DNA of 64,000 nucleotides from Candidatus Woesearchaeota archaeon. GTDB taxonomy: Archaea > Nanobdellota > Nanobdellia > Woesearchaeales > JACJVW01. This document shows positions 1 to 7,648 of this stretch, piece by piece. A program made the translations under genes and the position numbers. Where the stretch lies: contig JACJVW010000001.1 in assembly GCA_020637435.1 (NCBI GenBank), positions 1-64,000 of the forward strand, read 5' to 3'. Each line of letters opens with the position of its first letter. Position 1 is the first letter of the stretch. The notes below the pieces were generated by a model. That model saw only the letters and a program-made list of their open reading frames with translations. It had not been told where the DNA came from and did no database searches.

Positions 1-160
1 CCTCACTCAAAACCTGCGCATCCCTTTTCTTGACCATCGAAGCGATGCTATCCATAACACCCTGATCGATCTTCTTGACCACCACCAGTTCATGTCTGAC
101 GATCTTGCCGTAGACGATGACACTGACTAGATTATGTTTGAGTTTTTCCTTCCAGATCAT
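1..160 (-). CDS. Partial hypothetical protein, N-terminal part only
   Basis: An open frame begins at an ATG at position 160 and runs off the left edge, giving about 53 residues starting MIWKEKLKHNLVSVIVYGKI. The stop codon of the TPM-domain gene ends two bases before this ATG, so the two genes form an operon on the minus strand. The visible part is a short basic stretch followed by hydrophobic strands. It is too short to assign a family, and nothing catalytic can be seen. Confidence 0.55.
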   Translation of the reverse strand, partial: MIWKEKLKHNLVSVIVYGKIVRHELVVVKKIDQGVMDSIASMVKKRDAQVLSE

Positions 161-161
161 A

Positions 162-833
162 CTACCACCTGCCTGAGAAACCCCCTCCACCGGAGAGTCC
201 CCCCCCAAAACCGCCGAAGCTTCCCCGTGAAGAGAATGTTCCGCGCGGCAAACCGCCAACATAGATAGGCCCGCCGTATTTTGCCGAGATAATGATGAAG
301 ATGATAAAGACGATAAGCAGGATAAGTGGCCGGTAATCCTTCTTTGGAGCTTGCGTAGACCGCATATCCTCCTCTTCGACGATCATGATGCCTATATTCC
401 TCACCGTCTCGAAGATACCTTCAGCGTAATTGCCTTCCCTAAGATAAGGTACAAGTATTTGTTCTCCAAGGATGACTTTGCTCGCGTCAGGTACATACGG
501 TTCAAGCCCATACCCGACCTCAACACGATACTCCCGTTCTTCAACCGCTATCACAAGGAGCAGACCATTATCCTTGTCCGCTTTACCTATGCCGTTGCGC
601 TCGAACGCTTCCACCGCATACATTTCGATGGGAATACCTTCAAGCGAGGACAAGGTCACCACCGCTATCTCTGCAGTCGTATTCTGCTCGATAAATTCAC
701 AGAGATACCGTATGGCGTATTCTTCCTCTGACGTAAGCACACCAGCATAATCATTCACATAACCGTGAAGCTCGTACTCCAACGCGACGGCTGAAGGGAT
801 AAGCAATAACAATAGCAGAATATACAGCTTCAT
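162..833 (-). CDS. TPM-domain (YgcG/DUF477-type) membrane-anchored protein
   Basis: The product has a signal peptide (MKLYILLLLLLIPSAVA), then a TPM domain of about 120 residues recognised from the features VNDYAGVLT, a NTTAEIAVVTL strand and a GYGLEPYVPD segment. A transmembrane helix follows (PLILLIVFIIFIIISA), and the C-terminus is a Gly/Ser-rich tail ending GGGGFSGRW, the usual ending of this family. TPM proteins are extracytoplasmic domains tethered to the membrane. Some act in photosystem II repair or phosphatase-like roles, but the role here is unknown. An in-frame ATG 18 codons upstream exists, but the signal peptide argues for the start at 833. Confidence 0.85.
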   Translation of the reverse strand: MKLYILLLLLLIPSAVALEYELHGYVNDYAGVLTSEEEYAIRYLCEFIEQNTTAEIAVVTLSSLEGIPIEMYAVEAFERNGIGKADKDNGLLLVIAVEEREYRVEVGYGLEPYVPDASKVILGEQILVPYLREGNYAEGIFETVRNIGIMIVEEEDMRSTQAPKKDYRPLILLIVFIIFIIISAKYGGPIYVGGLPRGTFSSRGSFGGFGGGLSGGGGFSGRW

Positions 834-920
834 CTGTTGCACAGAATGAAAGAACACATATAAATTGTTTTTGCAGAGAATTATCAATCATTTTTGATGA
901 TAGCATAAAGTGCGGAATCA

Positions 921-1265
921 TCATGCTTCTTTTTTTGTTGCAGTTATGGCCATTATTGAACCTATCAGGCACGGAAACATCAGTACATTCAGGAACATCA
1001 TTATGCTTACTAAAGACAGTATCAAGAGCAGGATTGGAGAATACCTCCTCTGCATGTGTGCCGCAAAATAAAGTACCAGAAGATGTATTGAAAGCGGGAC
1101 CCATACAATACTGAAAATAAGCAATCGCACCCACCACACAATCTCCGCACCTGTCCAAGGATCATTTGGGGCTAGTGAGAACCATAGGCTAGGAATAGCA
1201 AGTACACCAAATATGACTATTCCCAGAATACCGCTTATCAAACATAGATTTCTTCCCACAGTCAT
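921..1265 (-). CDS. Small multi-pass membrane protein, hypothetical
   Basis: A protein of 114 residues with about three hydrophobic segments: ISGILGIVIFGVLAIPSLWF, a second near WWVRLLIFSIVWVPLSIHLL and a third near ILLLILSLVSIMMFL. A TTTATTAAA box lies about 27 bases before the ATG, fitting a leaderless start. No family is recognised. Similar small four-helix proteins (DUF4190-like) occur in many prokaryotes, but I see no diagnostic motif. Confidence 0.6.
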   Translation of the reverse strand: MTVGRNLCLISGILGIVIFGVLAIPSLWFSLAPNDPWTGAEIVWWVRLLIFSIVWVPLSIHLLVLYFAAHMQRRYSPILLLILSLVSIMMFLNVLMFPCLIGSIMAITATKKEA

Positions 1266-1413
1266 AACACGACAAAGGACATGTTTAATAAATTATTGAC
1301 AGGATAGTGTACAAGTTAAACAAGAACAAGCTCAGTTGAGCACGCAACAAGTTGATAGGTTCAGATAATATATGCACCCTGAAAGGATCTATTCAAGGTG
1401 AAAAGAAGAACAA

Positions 1414-1473
1414 GCCTCCGCCGAGCACAACGCGACAAGGTTCGTGTCTACTCGGCGAAGTCTTTAGCTTCGC
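1414..1473 (-). other. Echo of the tRNA-Thr 3' end and hairpins downstream of the tRNA
   Basis: Twelve bases of the tRNA-Thr 3' end (gcctccgccgag on the plus strand, 1478-1489) recur at 1414-1425. Between the copies lies a hairpin, gcgaag/cttcgc (1455-1460 with 1468-1473), and a competing pairing of cgccgag with ctcggcg. On the minus strand this lies just downstream of the tRNA. It could be a processing or termination structure, or the scar of an element that integrated at the tRNA 3' end. The repeat is short, so chance is possible. Confidence 0.3.
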
Positions 1474-1477
1474 TTAG

Positions 1478-1548
1478 GCCTCCGCCGAGAATTGAACTCG
1501 GGACCTCTGCCTTACCAAGGCAACGCTATACCGCTAAGCCACGGAGGC
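1478..1548 (-). tRNA. tRNA-Thr (anticodon GGT)
   Basis: Read on the minus strand, the 71 bases fold into a normal cloverleaf. The seven-pair acceptor stem is GCCTCCG with CGGAGGC. A D-arm contains AGCGGTATAGC. The anticodon arm is TTGCC-TTGGTAA-GGCAG with anticodon GGT (threonine), and the T-arm has the usual GTTCAATTC loop. CCA is not encoded. No intron is visible in the anticodon loop. Confidence 0.95.
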
Positions 1549-1676
1549 GTAGAGTATTGGAAAAATGTTCAGTTTATAAAGCTTGTCCAAAGTTCCATAA
1601 ACTCCCTATCCCGTATAAAAAGCAACAGAAGTTGGCGCAGGGTTAGGAACTCGTGCGTACCCTCGATAACCGGTAA

Positions 1677-2009
1677 TCAGAATACTTTGTTGAGCAGATA
1701 GCCCATGCCTTCTGCCAGAGCACTGCAAGACATCCCTGCAATAGCATGCACACTGAACTGCTCCAGTCTTTCGTACATTGATATCCTAACTCTTCTATCC
1801 AGCGGCACTAAACCCACCATATAATTAGGTTTGAAAGTGGGACACAAAGTTCCAGTCACCAGCCCAGCAACTGCAGGCGCTACCGCATATACCATCAACA
1901 TTTTTGCTTCAGATGCATGTTCCAGAAGTTCAGGAAGCGCGACGCCCGTGACAAGAGCCATGGTCGAGGTTGCCAGATAGGTGCCTACCTTATGCTCAAG
2001 CTGCTGCAT
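1677..2009 (-). CDS. Small membrane protein, hypothetical
   Basis: About 110 residues starting MQQLEHKVGTYLATSTM, with two hydrophobic segments (VGTYLATSTMALVTGVALP and MLMVYAVAPAVAGLVTG) and a later weaker one. A GTG start six codons upstream is possible, but a TTTTATAAAA box at about 2034-2040 lies 28 bases before the ATG at 2009 and only about 10 before the GTG, so the ATG is the better leaderless start. No family recognised. Confidence 0.55.
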   Translation of the reverse strand: MQQLEHKVGTYLATSTMALVTGVALPELLEHASEAKMLMVYAVAPAVAGLVTGTLCPTFKPNYMVGLVPLDRRVRISMYERLEQFSVHAIAGMSCSALAEGMGYLLNKVF

Positions 2010-2041
2010 ACATGGATAGAGTCTCACTGCCTTTTATAAAA

Positions 2042-2095
2042 ATGCACAAGTGCATATGAACAATTTTGCGCAAAACCATAGCCAAAATTGTTCAT
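2042..2095. promoter_or_regulatory. Strong inverted repeats in a divergent promoter region
   Basis: Between two divergent genes there is a perfect 13-base inverted repeat, atgaacaattttg (2056-2068) and caaaattgttcat (2083-2095). Its 14-base spacer carries the second half of the palindrome ttttgcgcaaaa. Just before it lies the palindrome atgcac-aa-gtgcat (2042-2055). Such nested symmetric sites next to two TATA-like boxes suggest binding of a dimeric regulator controlling one or both genes. A hairpin in RNA is the alternative reading. Confidence 0.45.
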
Positions 2096-2180
2096 GCAAA
2101 AACACTATTCAAGCGCAAGAATCGGAGGTAGTAAGTTTTAAATAGACGTAAAATTAGAACGCCATAATAAAAGGGGTATT

Positions 2181-2564
2181 ATGGGACTGACTGATAAACT
2201 TGCATTCTGGAAGAAGCAGGATGATGATATTGGAAATGATTCCTTCTCATCTATGAGCCAGGATAGGGATCCGTTCAGCTCGCATAATGATCCATTCAGT
2301 CAGCCTCCACCACAAGACCAATGGTCACAGCAAAATGACCCCTTCGCCCAACCCCACCCCATACCGGGAAGTCCTATGCAACAGCATGATTTTAACAGAC
2401 AGCCTGAAGTGGTGCGGATCGACAGCAATCAGCAGTCAAGCCAAAGAGAGTCAGCGGACTTGCAGCTCGTGCTAAGCAAGCTCGACACCATCCGCGCGAT
2501 GATCGAAAATATCAACCAAAGGTTGAGCCTCATTGAAGAACACCAAAGAAAAGATAGATGGTAG
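2181..2564 (+). CDS. Pro/Gln-rich linker protein with C-terminal coiled coil
   Basis: 127 residues. The N-terminus ([16 protein letters not shown]) resembles the start of a small protein common in DPANN genomes. A low-complexity middle follows with repeats of NDPFSQ/NDPFAQ and many Pro and Gln. The last 40 residues ([20 protein letters not shown]) form a probable coiled coil. A TTTTAAATA box is at about 2135, and an AGGGG ribosome site precedes the ATG. The stop overlaps the lspA start by 32 bases, so the two are co-expressed. Function unknown, possibly a membrane-associated scaffold. Confidence 0.7.
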   Translation: MGLTDKLAFWKKQDDDIGNDSFSSMSQDRDPFSSHNDPFSQPPPQDQWSQQNDPFAQPHPIPGSPMQQHDFNRQPEVVRIDSNQQSSQRESADLQLVLSKLDTIRAMIENINQRLSLIEEHQRKDRW

Positions 2565-2979
2565 ACTATTTCTCTCCATAATAGTGTGCATAGTAGTAGC
2601 CGATCAGATTGCGAAATACATAGTCAGGCTCGCGCAGCCGGATATATCGATCATTCCCGGCATCTTAGAGATAATCTTTGTCCGCAACACCGGAGCAGGA
2701 TTTGGCATCTTTAAAGGACAGGTACTTTGGCTCATCCTGATCAGTATAGCAGCCATCACACTCTTTTCATATCTGTTCTACAAAGAAAGGATCCACAGCA
2801 CCCCATACGCGTTGATCATAGGAGGCGCATTAGGCAACCTCATAGACAGAGTATTTCTGGGGTATGTAGTTGATTTCATAGATATAGGTTGGTGGCCGAC
2901 ATTCAACTTTGCGGACTCAGCGATCTGCATCGGCGCTGCCTTGCTGATTTATGAAGAGATAAAAAAAACTAAGCGGTAG
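2533..2979 (+). CDS. lspA: Signal peptidase II (prolipoprotein signal peptidase)
   Basis: LspA is the membrane aspartic protease that cuts the signal peptide from diacylglyceryl-modified lipoproteins. The 148-residue product has four transmembrane helices and the family motifs in order: VADQIAKY (Asp24), RNTGAGFG (51-58), [10 protein letters not shown] (97-106), VVDFID with catalytic Asp114 and FNFADSAI with catalytic Asp128. Length is close to bacterial LspA. Archaea mostly lack this enzyme, so its presence is notable. Two proteins in this window (57260 and 61723) carry lipobox signal peptides and are candidate substrates. No lipoprotein diacylglyceryl transferase is visible here. Confidence 0.9.
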   Translation: MKNTKEKIDGRLFLSIIVCIVVADQIAKYIVRLAQPDISIIPGILEIIFVRNTGAGFGIFKGQVLWLILISIAAITLFSYLFYKERIHSTPYALIIGGALGNLIDRVFLGYVVDFIDIGWWPTFNFADSAICIGAALLIYEEIKKTKR

Positions 2980-3436
2980 GCTCTTTACGCTTGGAACCTT
3001 TCTTTGGTCCGGGTTTCTTTCTGGAAGCGGACTTCTTCCTCTTGCTACCTGGTTTTGGTCCTGGTTTTTTCCTGCCAGTCTTGCTAGGTGCGGCCTTAGC
3101 CATAGTTGCTCTTCGCACAGGCGCAGGCTTCTTTTTGTGTACCTTCACCTTACCAAGCAGACAATTGATGATAAGCGCTATGATAGATACGATAAGCAAT
3201 GCGCGTACCGGCGTAGTCAGCCAGAAGTATAGTGTATACAAGAACAGAAGCAGTCCAAGCAGGTTGAACACTTTGTGATTAGCACCGCGCAACGTCGCAA
3301 CGATTCCGAGGAACAGGATGACCAGACCAAGAATCAGCGCTACGTAGTGGACATAATATTCATCTTGATGATAGACCACCAGCGATAGTGAACATATGCT
3401 CGCCAACAGGAATAGTACTTTTAGTAATAGTTTCAT
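2969..3436 (-). CDS. Membrane protein with Lys/Pro-rich AT-hook-like tail
   Basis: About 155 residues with four hydrophobic segments in the first 105 residues. The cytosolic C-terminal tail of about 45 residues is extremely basic, with repeated [13 protein letters not shown] and [12 protein letters not shown] units resembling AT-hook or histone-H1-like tails. An AGGTG site six bases before the ATG at 3436 favours that start over a GTG at 3445 that lies inside the ribosome site. The 3' end overlaps the convergent lspA by 11 bases. A membrane-tethered nucleic-acid-binding role is a guess from composition only. Confidence 0.65.
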   Translation of the reverse strand: MKLLLKVLFLLASICSLSLVVYHQDEYYVHYVALILGLVILFLGIVATLRGANHKVFNLLGLLLFLYTLYFWLTTPVRALLIVSIIALIINCLLGKVKVHKKKPAPVRRATMAKAAPSKTGRKKPGPKPGSKRKKSASRKKPGPKKGSKRKEPTA

Positions 3437-3576
3437 GATTGACACCTAAAGAGGAGTATCAGTAACGCGCTATTTAAAATTTTCTATCCAAAAGGAGTGA
3501 ATCTTAAAAACCCCTCATTAGGGACAACATAGTCAAAACACCATATTTAAGTACCCAATATCCTTAACTGGAAAAT

Positions 3577-3963
3577 ATGGATATAGACCCATTGGCAATC
3601 CATTTATTTACAGCGGTCATGGTCGCATACTTGATAGCTCAGACCATCAAGATGGGCATCTGGATCTATAAAGAGAAGAGATTCTCGCTTTCACTCATCC
3701 TTAGACGGGCCAATATGCCTTCGGCGCATTCAGCTACTGTAGCTGCATTGACCACGGGACTCATCCAGGCGCAAGGTATATCAGTACTAAGCGTAACTGC
3801 CTTCGTATTCTCCATCATCGTCATCAGGGACGCGCTTGACGTCAATCTAGGCATACCAAAAAACAGCAAGAAAATAAGCGATGTAAGAGGTTACATCCAT
3901 ACGCCTTTGGAAGTATGCATAGGCTGTTTGATAGGGATTGTCACCGCCTGCATACTCGTCTAA
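3577..3963 (+). CDS. Divergent PAP2-family membrane protein (DUF212)
   Basis: The 128-residue product matches the DUF212 group of PAP2/vanadium-haloperoxidase-like proteins. It has an N-terminal helix, then the motif ANMPSAHSATVAALTTGL, a RDALDVNLGI segment, and YIHTPLEVCIGCLIGI, whose histidine corresponds to the active-site histidine of phosphatidic-acid phosphatases. Family members are about 140-160 residues, so this is slightly short. Likely a membrane lipid phosphatase-like protein with unknown substrate. A TATA-like box is about 30 bases before the ATG. Confidence 0.82.
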   Translation: MDIDPLAIHLFTAVMVAYLIAQTIKMGIWIYKEKRFSLSLILRRANMPSAHSATVAALTTGLIQAQGISVLSVTAFVFSIIVIRDALDVNLGIPKNSKKISDVRGYIHTPLEVCIGCLIGIVTACILV

Positions 3964-4352
3964 AATAGAAGAAAGATAGCAGAGACAAGCATAAATAGGA
4001 AGAAAGGCACCCAGATCTTTTTCTCAAGTGAACCTGCCGGAAACCCGGACACAAAAACTAATCCCCCAAGTAGAGGATCAAATCCGCTCATGCCGTAAGC
4101 TATACCAAGAACCCCATATCTTAGCCAGGTAAGCGGTACCGCCAGAATCAATAGAAGAGTGATCAAAACCCAATGCGCTATGCCCACATAGACAAGCGAA
4201 CCGGCATAAAGAAAGATGACTATGTTGATGATTGCACTGATCCACTGAAGAACCTTACGACTATGCTTCACTTCTTCATGAGCGATATGCTCAAGGAACA
4301 GCCCCACAAGAAGACCGCTAGCTACGACCGGAATGCCTAATGCATACAACAT
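3960..4352 (-). CDS. Hypothetical four-helix membrane protein
   Basis: 130 residues, mostly hydrophobic: helices at MLYALGIPVVASGLLVGLFL, VLQWISAIINIVIFLYAGSL, HWVLITLLLILAVPLTWLRY and a C-terminal one. A central loop reads GMSGFDPLLGG. A CTTAAATAG box is centred 26 bases before the ATG, a leaderless arrangement. It converges with the DUF212 gene with a 4-base overlap. No family recognised. Confidence 0.6.
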   Translation of the reverse strand: MLYALGIPVVASGLLVGLFLEHIAHEEVKHSRKVLQWISAIINIVIFLYAGSLVYVGIAHWVLITLLLILAVPLTWLRYGVLGIAYGMSGFDPLLGGLVFVSGFPAGSLEKKIWVPFFLFMLVSAIFLLF

Positions 4353-4380
4353 ACTGCATGAAACTCGAGTCTGTGACTAT

Positions 4381-4959
4381 TTAAGATTTCGCCCTGCGTA
4401 TCTTTGACACCAGTCGTTCAAGACCGTCGATACGCTGCATAAGTTTCAGCTTCTCCTGGTCAGATTCAGAAAGTCTCTTTGCATACTTATTAAGATTAAA
4501 ATCCGCCTCTTTTATCTGTTTGGAAATAGCAGTGAATTTCTCTAGTTCTGCAATAGTGGTGCGGATATCCGTCGCGATGATACTCACATCTTTGCGTACC
4601 GAAGCATAAGCCTGCATATCCTGGCGCAGGGTGTCGGTGTGTCGCCTAAGTTCGGTCGTAAGGTCCTCCTCGAACCGGTCCATGATCTTACGCTGAGTCT
4701 GCGTTTTGAGCACTCTAAACTCATGAGCCTCCTTGGAGAGTGTATCCTTGATCGTCCTTAGCTCATCGACAACGACTGAGAAAGAAGAGACTTTTTCCCT
4801 CTGTGCATCGAGTTCTCCCTTGAGATGGTCCATCTGTTCGCCCAGAATGCCCAGACTCTGCTGCTGTTTGGCAGACTCATCCAAAATTTGTGCAAGACCC
4901 GCCTTTATGCTGGCTAGATACTCATGTATCTCCGATATCTCTTTGAGTTTAGTTAACAT
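4381..4959 (-). CDS. Coiled-coil protein, hypothetical
   Basis: 192 residues that are almost entirely predicted coiled coil, with heptad-like leucines and many Glu, Lys and Gln, for example ILGEQMDHLKGELDAQREKV. There is no signal peptide or membrane segment, so it is likely a cytosolic filament- or scaffold-like protein. A TTTTAAAT box 26 bases upstream selects the ATG at 4959 over a TTG at 4965. No enzymatic motif is visible. Confidence 0.65.
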   Translation of the reverse strand: MLTKLKEISEIHEYLASIKAGLAQILDESAKQQQSLGILGEQMDHLKGELDAQREKVSSFSVVVDELRTIKDTLSKEAHEFRVLKTQTQRKIMDRFEEDLTTELRRHTDTLRQDMQAYASVRKDVSIIATDIRTTIAELEKFTAISKQIKEADFNLNKYAKRLSESDQEKLKLMQRIDGLERLVSKIRRAKS

Positions 4960-5142
4960 GCCCAAAACTTGAAGTCATGGATTTAAAACACTTTTGCATG
5001 TGAGAATTTGCACAGAATCAGGAGAGGTGAGGGTTTTTCTCAGATGCAAGTCAGGTGTATCACTCACAGATTAGTGGAGATGAGAAAATTGAGTTTTTTG
5101 TACACAACTATGCGCATGTCGCAAAAAGAGGGATATAAGATT

Positions 5143-6075
5143 TCAGGGCAATTTCTTGATCTTCGCAACAAAGAAACCCTCGGTATCATTATCCTGAGGC
5201 CATAACCTAAGCGTCTTCGCAACATCAGGATGGAACTCCTTCTTGCCAAAACTCATAACAGGAGCACCCCGTTTGATAGGCAGATCTATATCCTGAACCT
5301 CAGCATTGGGAAAGATCTCAAGCAGATGGCTGACGACCGCCTCATCCTCCTCTGGCTCGCACGAGCATGTAGAATACACCATCGTACCACCCTCTTTGAG
5401 GTTGTCGAACGCTGTCCTGGCAAGTTGACGTTGCGTGCCGGCAAGACGCCTCACCATATTGGGATTCCAGATCTGTATGGTCTTTAAGGATTTGCGGATA
5501 GTGCCAGTCCCGCTGCATGGAGCATCAACCAGGATGCGATCAAACTTAAAATCCTTAAAGTATCTCCCTTCACCAAGATTAGTCATCGAATTAACAGCAC
5601 CGACTCGCTGAAGATTGATGCCAAGCGCCGCAAGCCGATCACCCTTGTAATCATTAGCGACAAGAAAACCTTCACCCTTCATCATCATCGCGATCTGGCT
5701 TGTCTTTGATCCAGGGGCAGCGCACATATCAAGTACAAGGTCTCCAGGCTGCGCATCAAGCACCAAGGGTGGAAGCATGGATGCAGGTTCCTGCACATAG
5801 ATGTACCCAAGCATATGCTCTTTAAGATTTCCCACATCACGGCGCTTCTCTTCTCCAATCCCACGATGTTCAATCCAAAAACCCTCTTTGCACCAGGGCA
5901 CAGGAGTAAGTTCCCATTCCGGACTAAGCCTTCTAACCACTTCCTCAACACTAATCTTAAGCGTGTTTACGCGAATAGCCCTGCGAAGTCGTTTAAAAGA
6001 ATACTCCTTAAACTTCTCAAAATCAGTCAGCGCAGAATACCGTTCAATAAACTTCGGCTTAAACTCATACTCCAT
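5143..6075 (-). CDS. NSUN/RsmB-family RNA (cytosine-C5) methyltransferase
   Basis: This 310-residue enzyme transfers a methyl group from SAM to cytosine C5 in tRNA or rRNA. Motifs in order are RAIRVNTLK (N-terminal RNA-binding part), YVQEPASMLPPLVL, the SAM-binding VLDMCAAPGSKTSQIA, the catalytic motif IV DAPCSGTGTIRK and motif VI YSTCSCEPEEDE, which supplies the second catalytic cysteine. Length matches archaeal single-domain members. The start has an ATTTAAAAAG box about 28 bases upstream. Which RNA is modified cannot be told from sequence. Confidence 0.92.
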   Translation of the reverse strand: MEYEFKPKFIERYSALTDFEKFKEYSFKRLRRAIRVNTLKISVEEVVRRLSPEWELTPVPWCKEGFWIEHRGIGEEKRRDVGNLKEHMLGYIYVQEPASMLPPLVLDAQPGDLVLDMCAAPGSKTSQIAMMMKGEGFLVANDYKGDRLAALGINLQRVGAVNSMTNLGEGRYFKDFKFDRILVDAPCSGTGTIRKSLKTIQIWNPNMVRRLAGTQRQLARTAFDNLKEGGTMVYSTCSCEPEEDEAVVSHLLEIFPNAEVQDIDLPIKRGAPVMSFGKKEFHPDVAKTLRLWPQDNDTEGFFVAKIKKLP

Positions 6076-6105
6076 ACTTTATCAGAACTGGCCATGCTTT
6101 TTAAA

Positions 6106-7377
6106 TCATACGACTTCAATGCTTTGGACTATTTGAGCAACATCATATGCCTCACCATACTGCCGAAGTAATTCCCTGTACACAGGGCTTGAGAAAAACC
6201 TGCCAGCCTGTCGGTTCACCATTCGTTTACGGTCATCCATATACCAATCAATTGTGTCCCTTGCCATATCATTATCCATTAGTCTAGTGTACGGGCGAGT
6301 CAATTTCACCATTCTCCTCGATACAAGGTCCCTAATTATTTTTTGGTCAACAAAAGTCTCAAGTTCCCTAGGTGCAAGGTTGTCCATATATCGTTGCTCC
6401 TGAACCTTTCGCTTAAACGCATCTTCTTTCTCCAACGCTTCCATGGTTACATTTATGACGAATCGGTCCTCTTCATCCAATTCCGCCAAGGCCTGCTTTT
6501 TCATTTTTCGAGAATTAATATACGATTGCACAAGACCATCCATGGATCCAGCCATACGCAAATAGTAGAGCAGCCCCATACCCCTTCGGGTTTCAGGAAA
6601 CTCATTGACTAAACCCCTTTCAGTCGTATACACAGAGTCTATCGGATACACCCAATTATAGTCCGTATGCAGTTCATATGAATCAGTAAATTTGTTTGGA
6701 CCAGTATATCTTCTACGAAGAGTTACCATATCAAAAGAAGAATCCTCAAGAACTACACGAAGTTCTAAATCGCGTCCTTCTGTCTGTACAGCAACTTGAA
6801 CTCCATAGAACGAATCTCCCCATTTCGTAATGAGCTGTCCATCTGTAAGATAGTCAAAAAAACCCAGAGGACTATTCATAGAGGCTACATGAGCCAAAGC
6901 TTCATCGACATTAAGATATCCTTTTACCTCTCCAGTTGCCTTGCTCTTCTTGAAGCCTTCCTCCATTTCCTCTTCAACAACAAAACCCTTACTCGTCAAT
7001 TGCGCTCTGCCATAAACATTCCCAACCGCATCAAGATATATCGCTCTTTCCTCTCCGTCATCAATAAGCAAGGAGAAATGGTCACTCATACCATTCGTAA
7101 CAACACGAGCCAATTGTGCATCATACCCCAATGCGCTCGCCATCAATAAGAGGTTCACTCCTGCCTCCCCGCAATTAAATTGAGGACTCGGAAAAGTTAT
7201 CTCATCAAGAGTTCGCATACGTTTACCTGAAAGCAAAGCCTGCTCAATGCCATAGTTAAGATTCATCGAACCAAACTCATTCATCATGTCAAAGAAAATT
7301 GTCTGGTCGGAGGTTTCACTAGAATGACCCCACAAATCAAGAATTCTATATGCCGCTTCAGAAATCCTTGTCTCCAT
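6106..7377 (-). CDS. Unknown protein with transglutaminase/papain-like Cys-His-Asp core
   Basis: 423 residues, no recognised family. Residues about 65-120 contain FNCGEAGVNLLLMASALGYD, then SDHFSLLID, then YLDAVGNVYG. This spacing of Cys, His and Asp is that of the transglutaminase-like or papain-fold protease core, where a cysteine at the start of a helix pairs with His and Asp on following strands. The rest is mixed alpha/beta and Arg-rich near the C-terminus. The gene starts inside the end of the preceding small gene (20-base overlap), so both are translated together downstream of the P-type ATPase. Protease or acyltransferase activity is inference. Confidence 0.6.
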   Translation of the reverse strand: METRISEAAYRILDLWGHSSETSDQTIFFDMMNEFGSMNLNYGIEQALLSGKRMRTLDEITFPSPQFNCGEAGVNLLLMASALGYDAQLARVVTNGMSDHFSLLIDDGEERAIYLDAVGNVYGRAQLTSKGFVVEEEMEEGFKKSKATGEVKGYLNVDEALAHVASMNSPLGFFDYLTDGQLITKWGDSFYGVQVAVQTEGRDLELRVVLEDSSFDMVTLRRRYTGPNKFTDSYELHTDYNWVYPIDSVYTTERGLVNEFPETRRGMGLLYYLRMAGSMDGLVQSYINSRKMKKQALAELDEEDRFVINVTMEALEKEDAFKRKVQEQRYMDNLAPRELETFVDQKIIRDLVSRRMVKLTRPYTRLMDNDMARDTIDWYMDDRKRMVNRQAGRFFSSPVYRELLRQYGEAYDVAQIVQSIEVV

Positions 7378-7636
7378 AATGCTTTGGAGGCTGATAAGCG
7401 CCTGTGCCCGTTTTAGGAGCCTGTGTAAAACCAGGCTTTAGACTATAGTTAAGGATAGCCAAATACTGGTCACCATGAGGAATAACAGTCTTAGCAAAAA
7501 CATCGTACGCCTTGTGTCCCTCTTCAAAGGGCATTTTCTGCTTTGCAAGTGCTTCTAGTGCGGCTTCCTCAGTTGGTCCAAATGCGGTAAGGTTTTCTAA
7601 GTCTTTTGCCATAGCAGGAAGAGACTTAACCACCAT
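7358..7636 (-). CDS. Small hypothetical protein, operon partner
   Basis: 92 residues, soluble, beginning MVVKSLPAMAKDLENLTAFG and ending in a Gly/Pro-rich tail (TGAYQPPKHYGDKDF). It lies 13 bases after the ATPase stop and overlaps the transglutaminase-like gene by 20 bases. The tight packing suggests co-expression, perhaps as partner or substrate of the downstream protein. No domain recognised. Confidence 0.6.
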   Translation of the reverse strand: MVVKSLPAMAKDLENLTAFGPTEEAALEALAKQKMPFEEGHKAYDVFAKTVIPHGDQYLAILNYSLKPGFTQAPKTGTGAYQPPKHYGDKDF

Positions 7637-7648
7637 ATAAAAATATAA

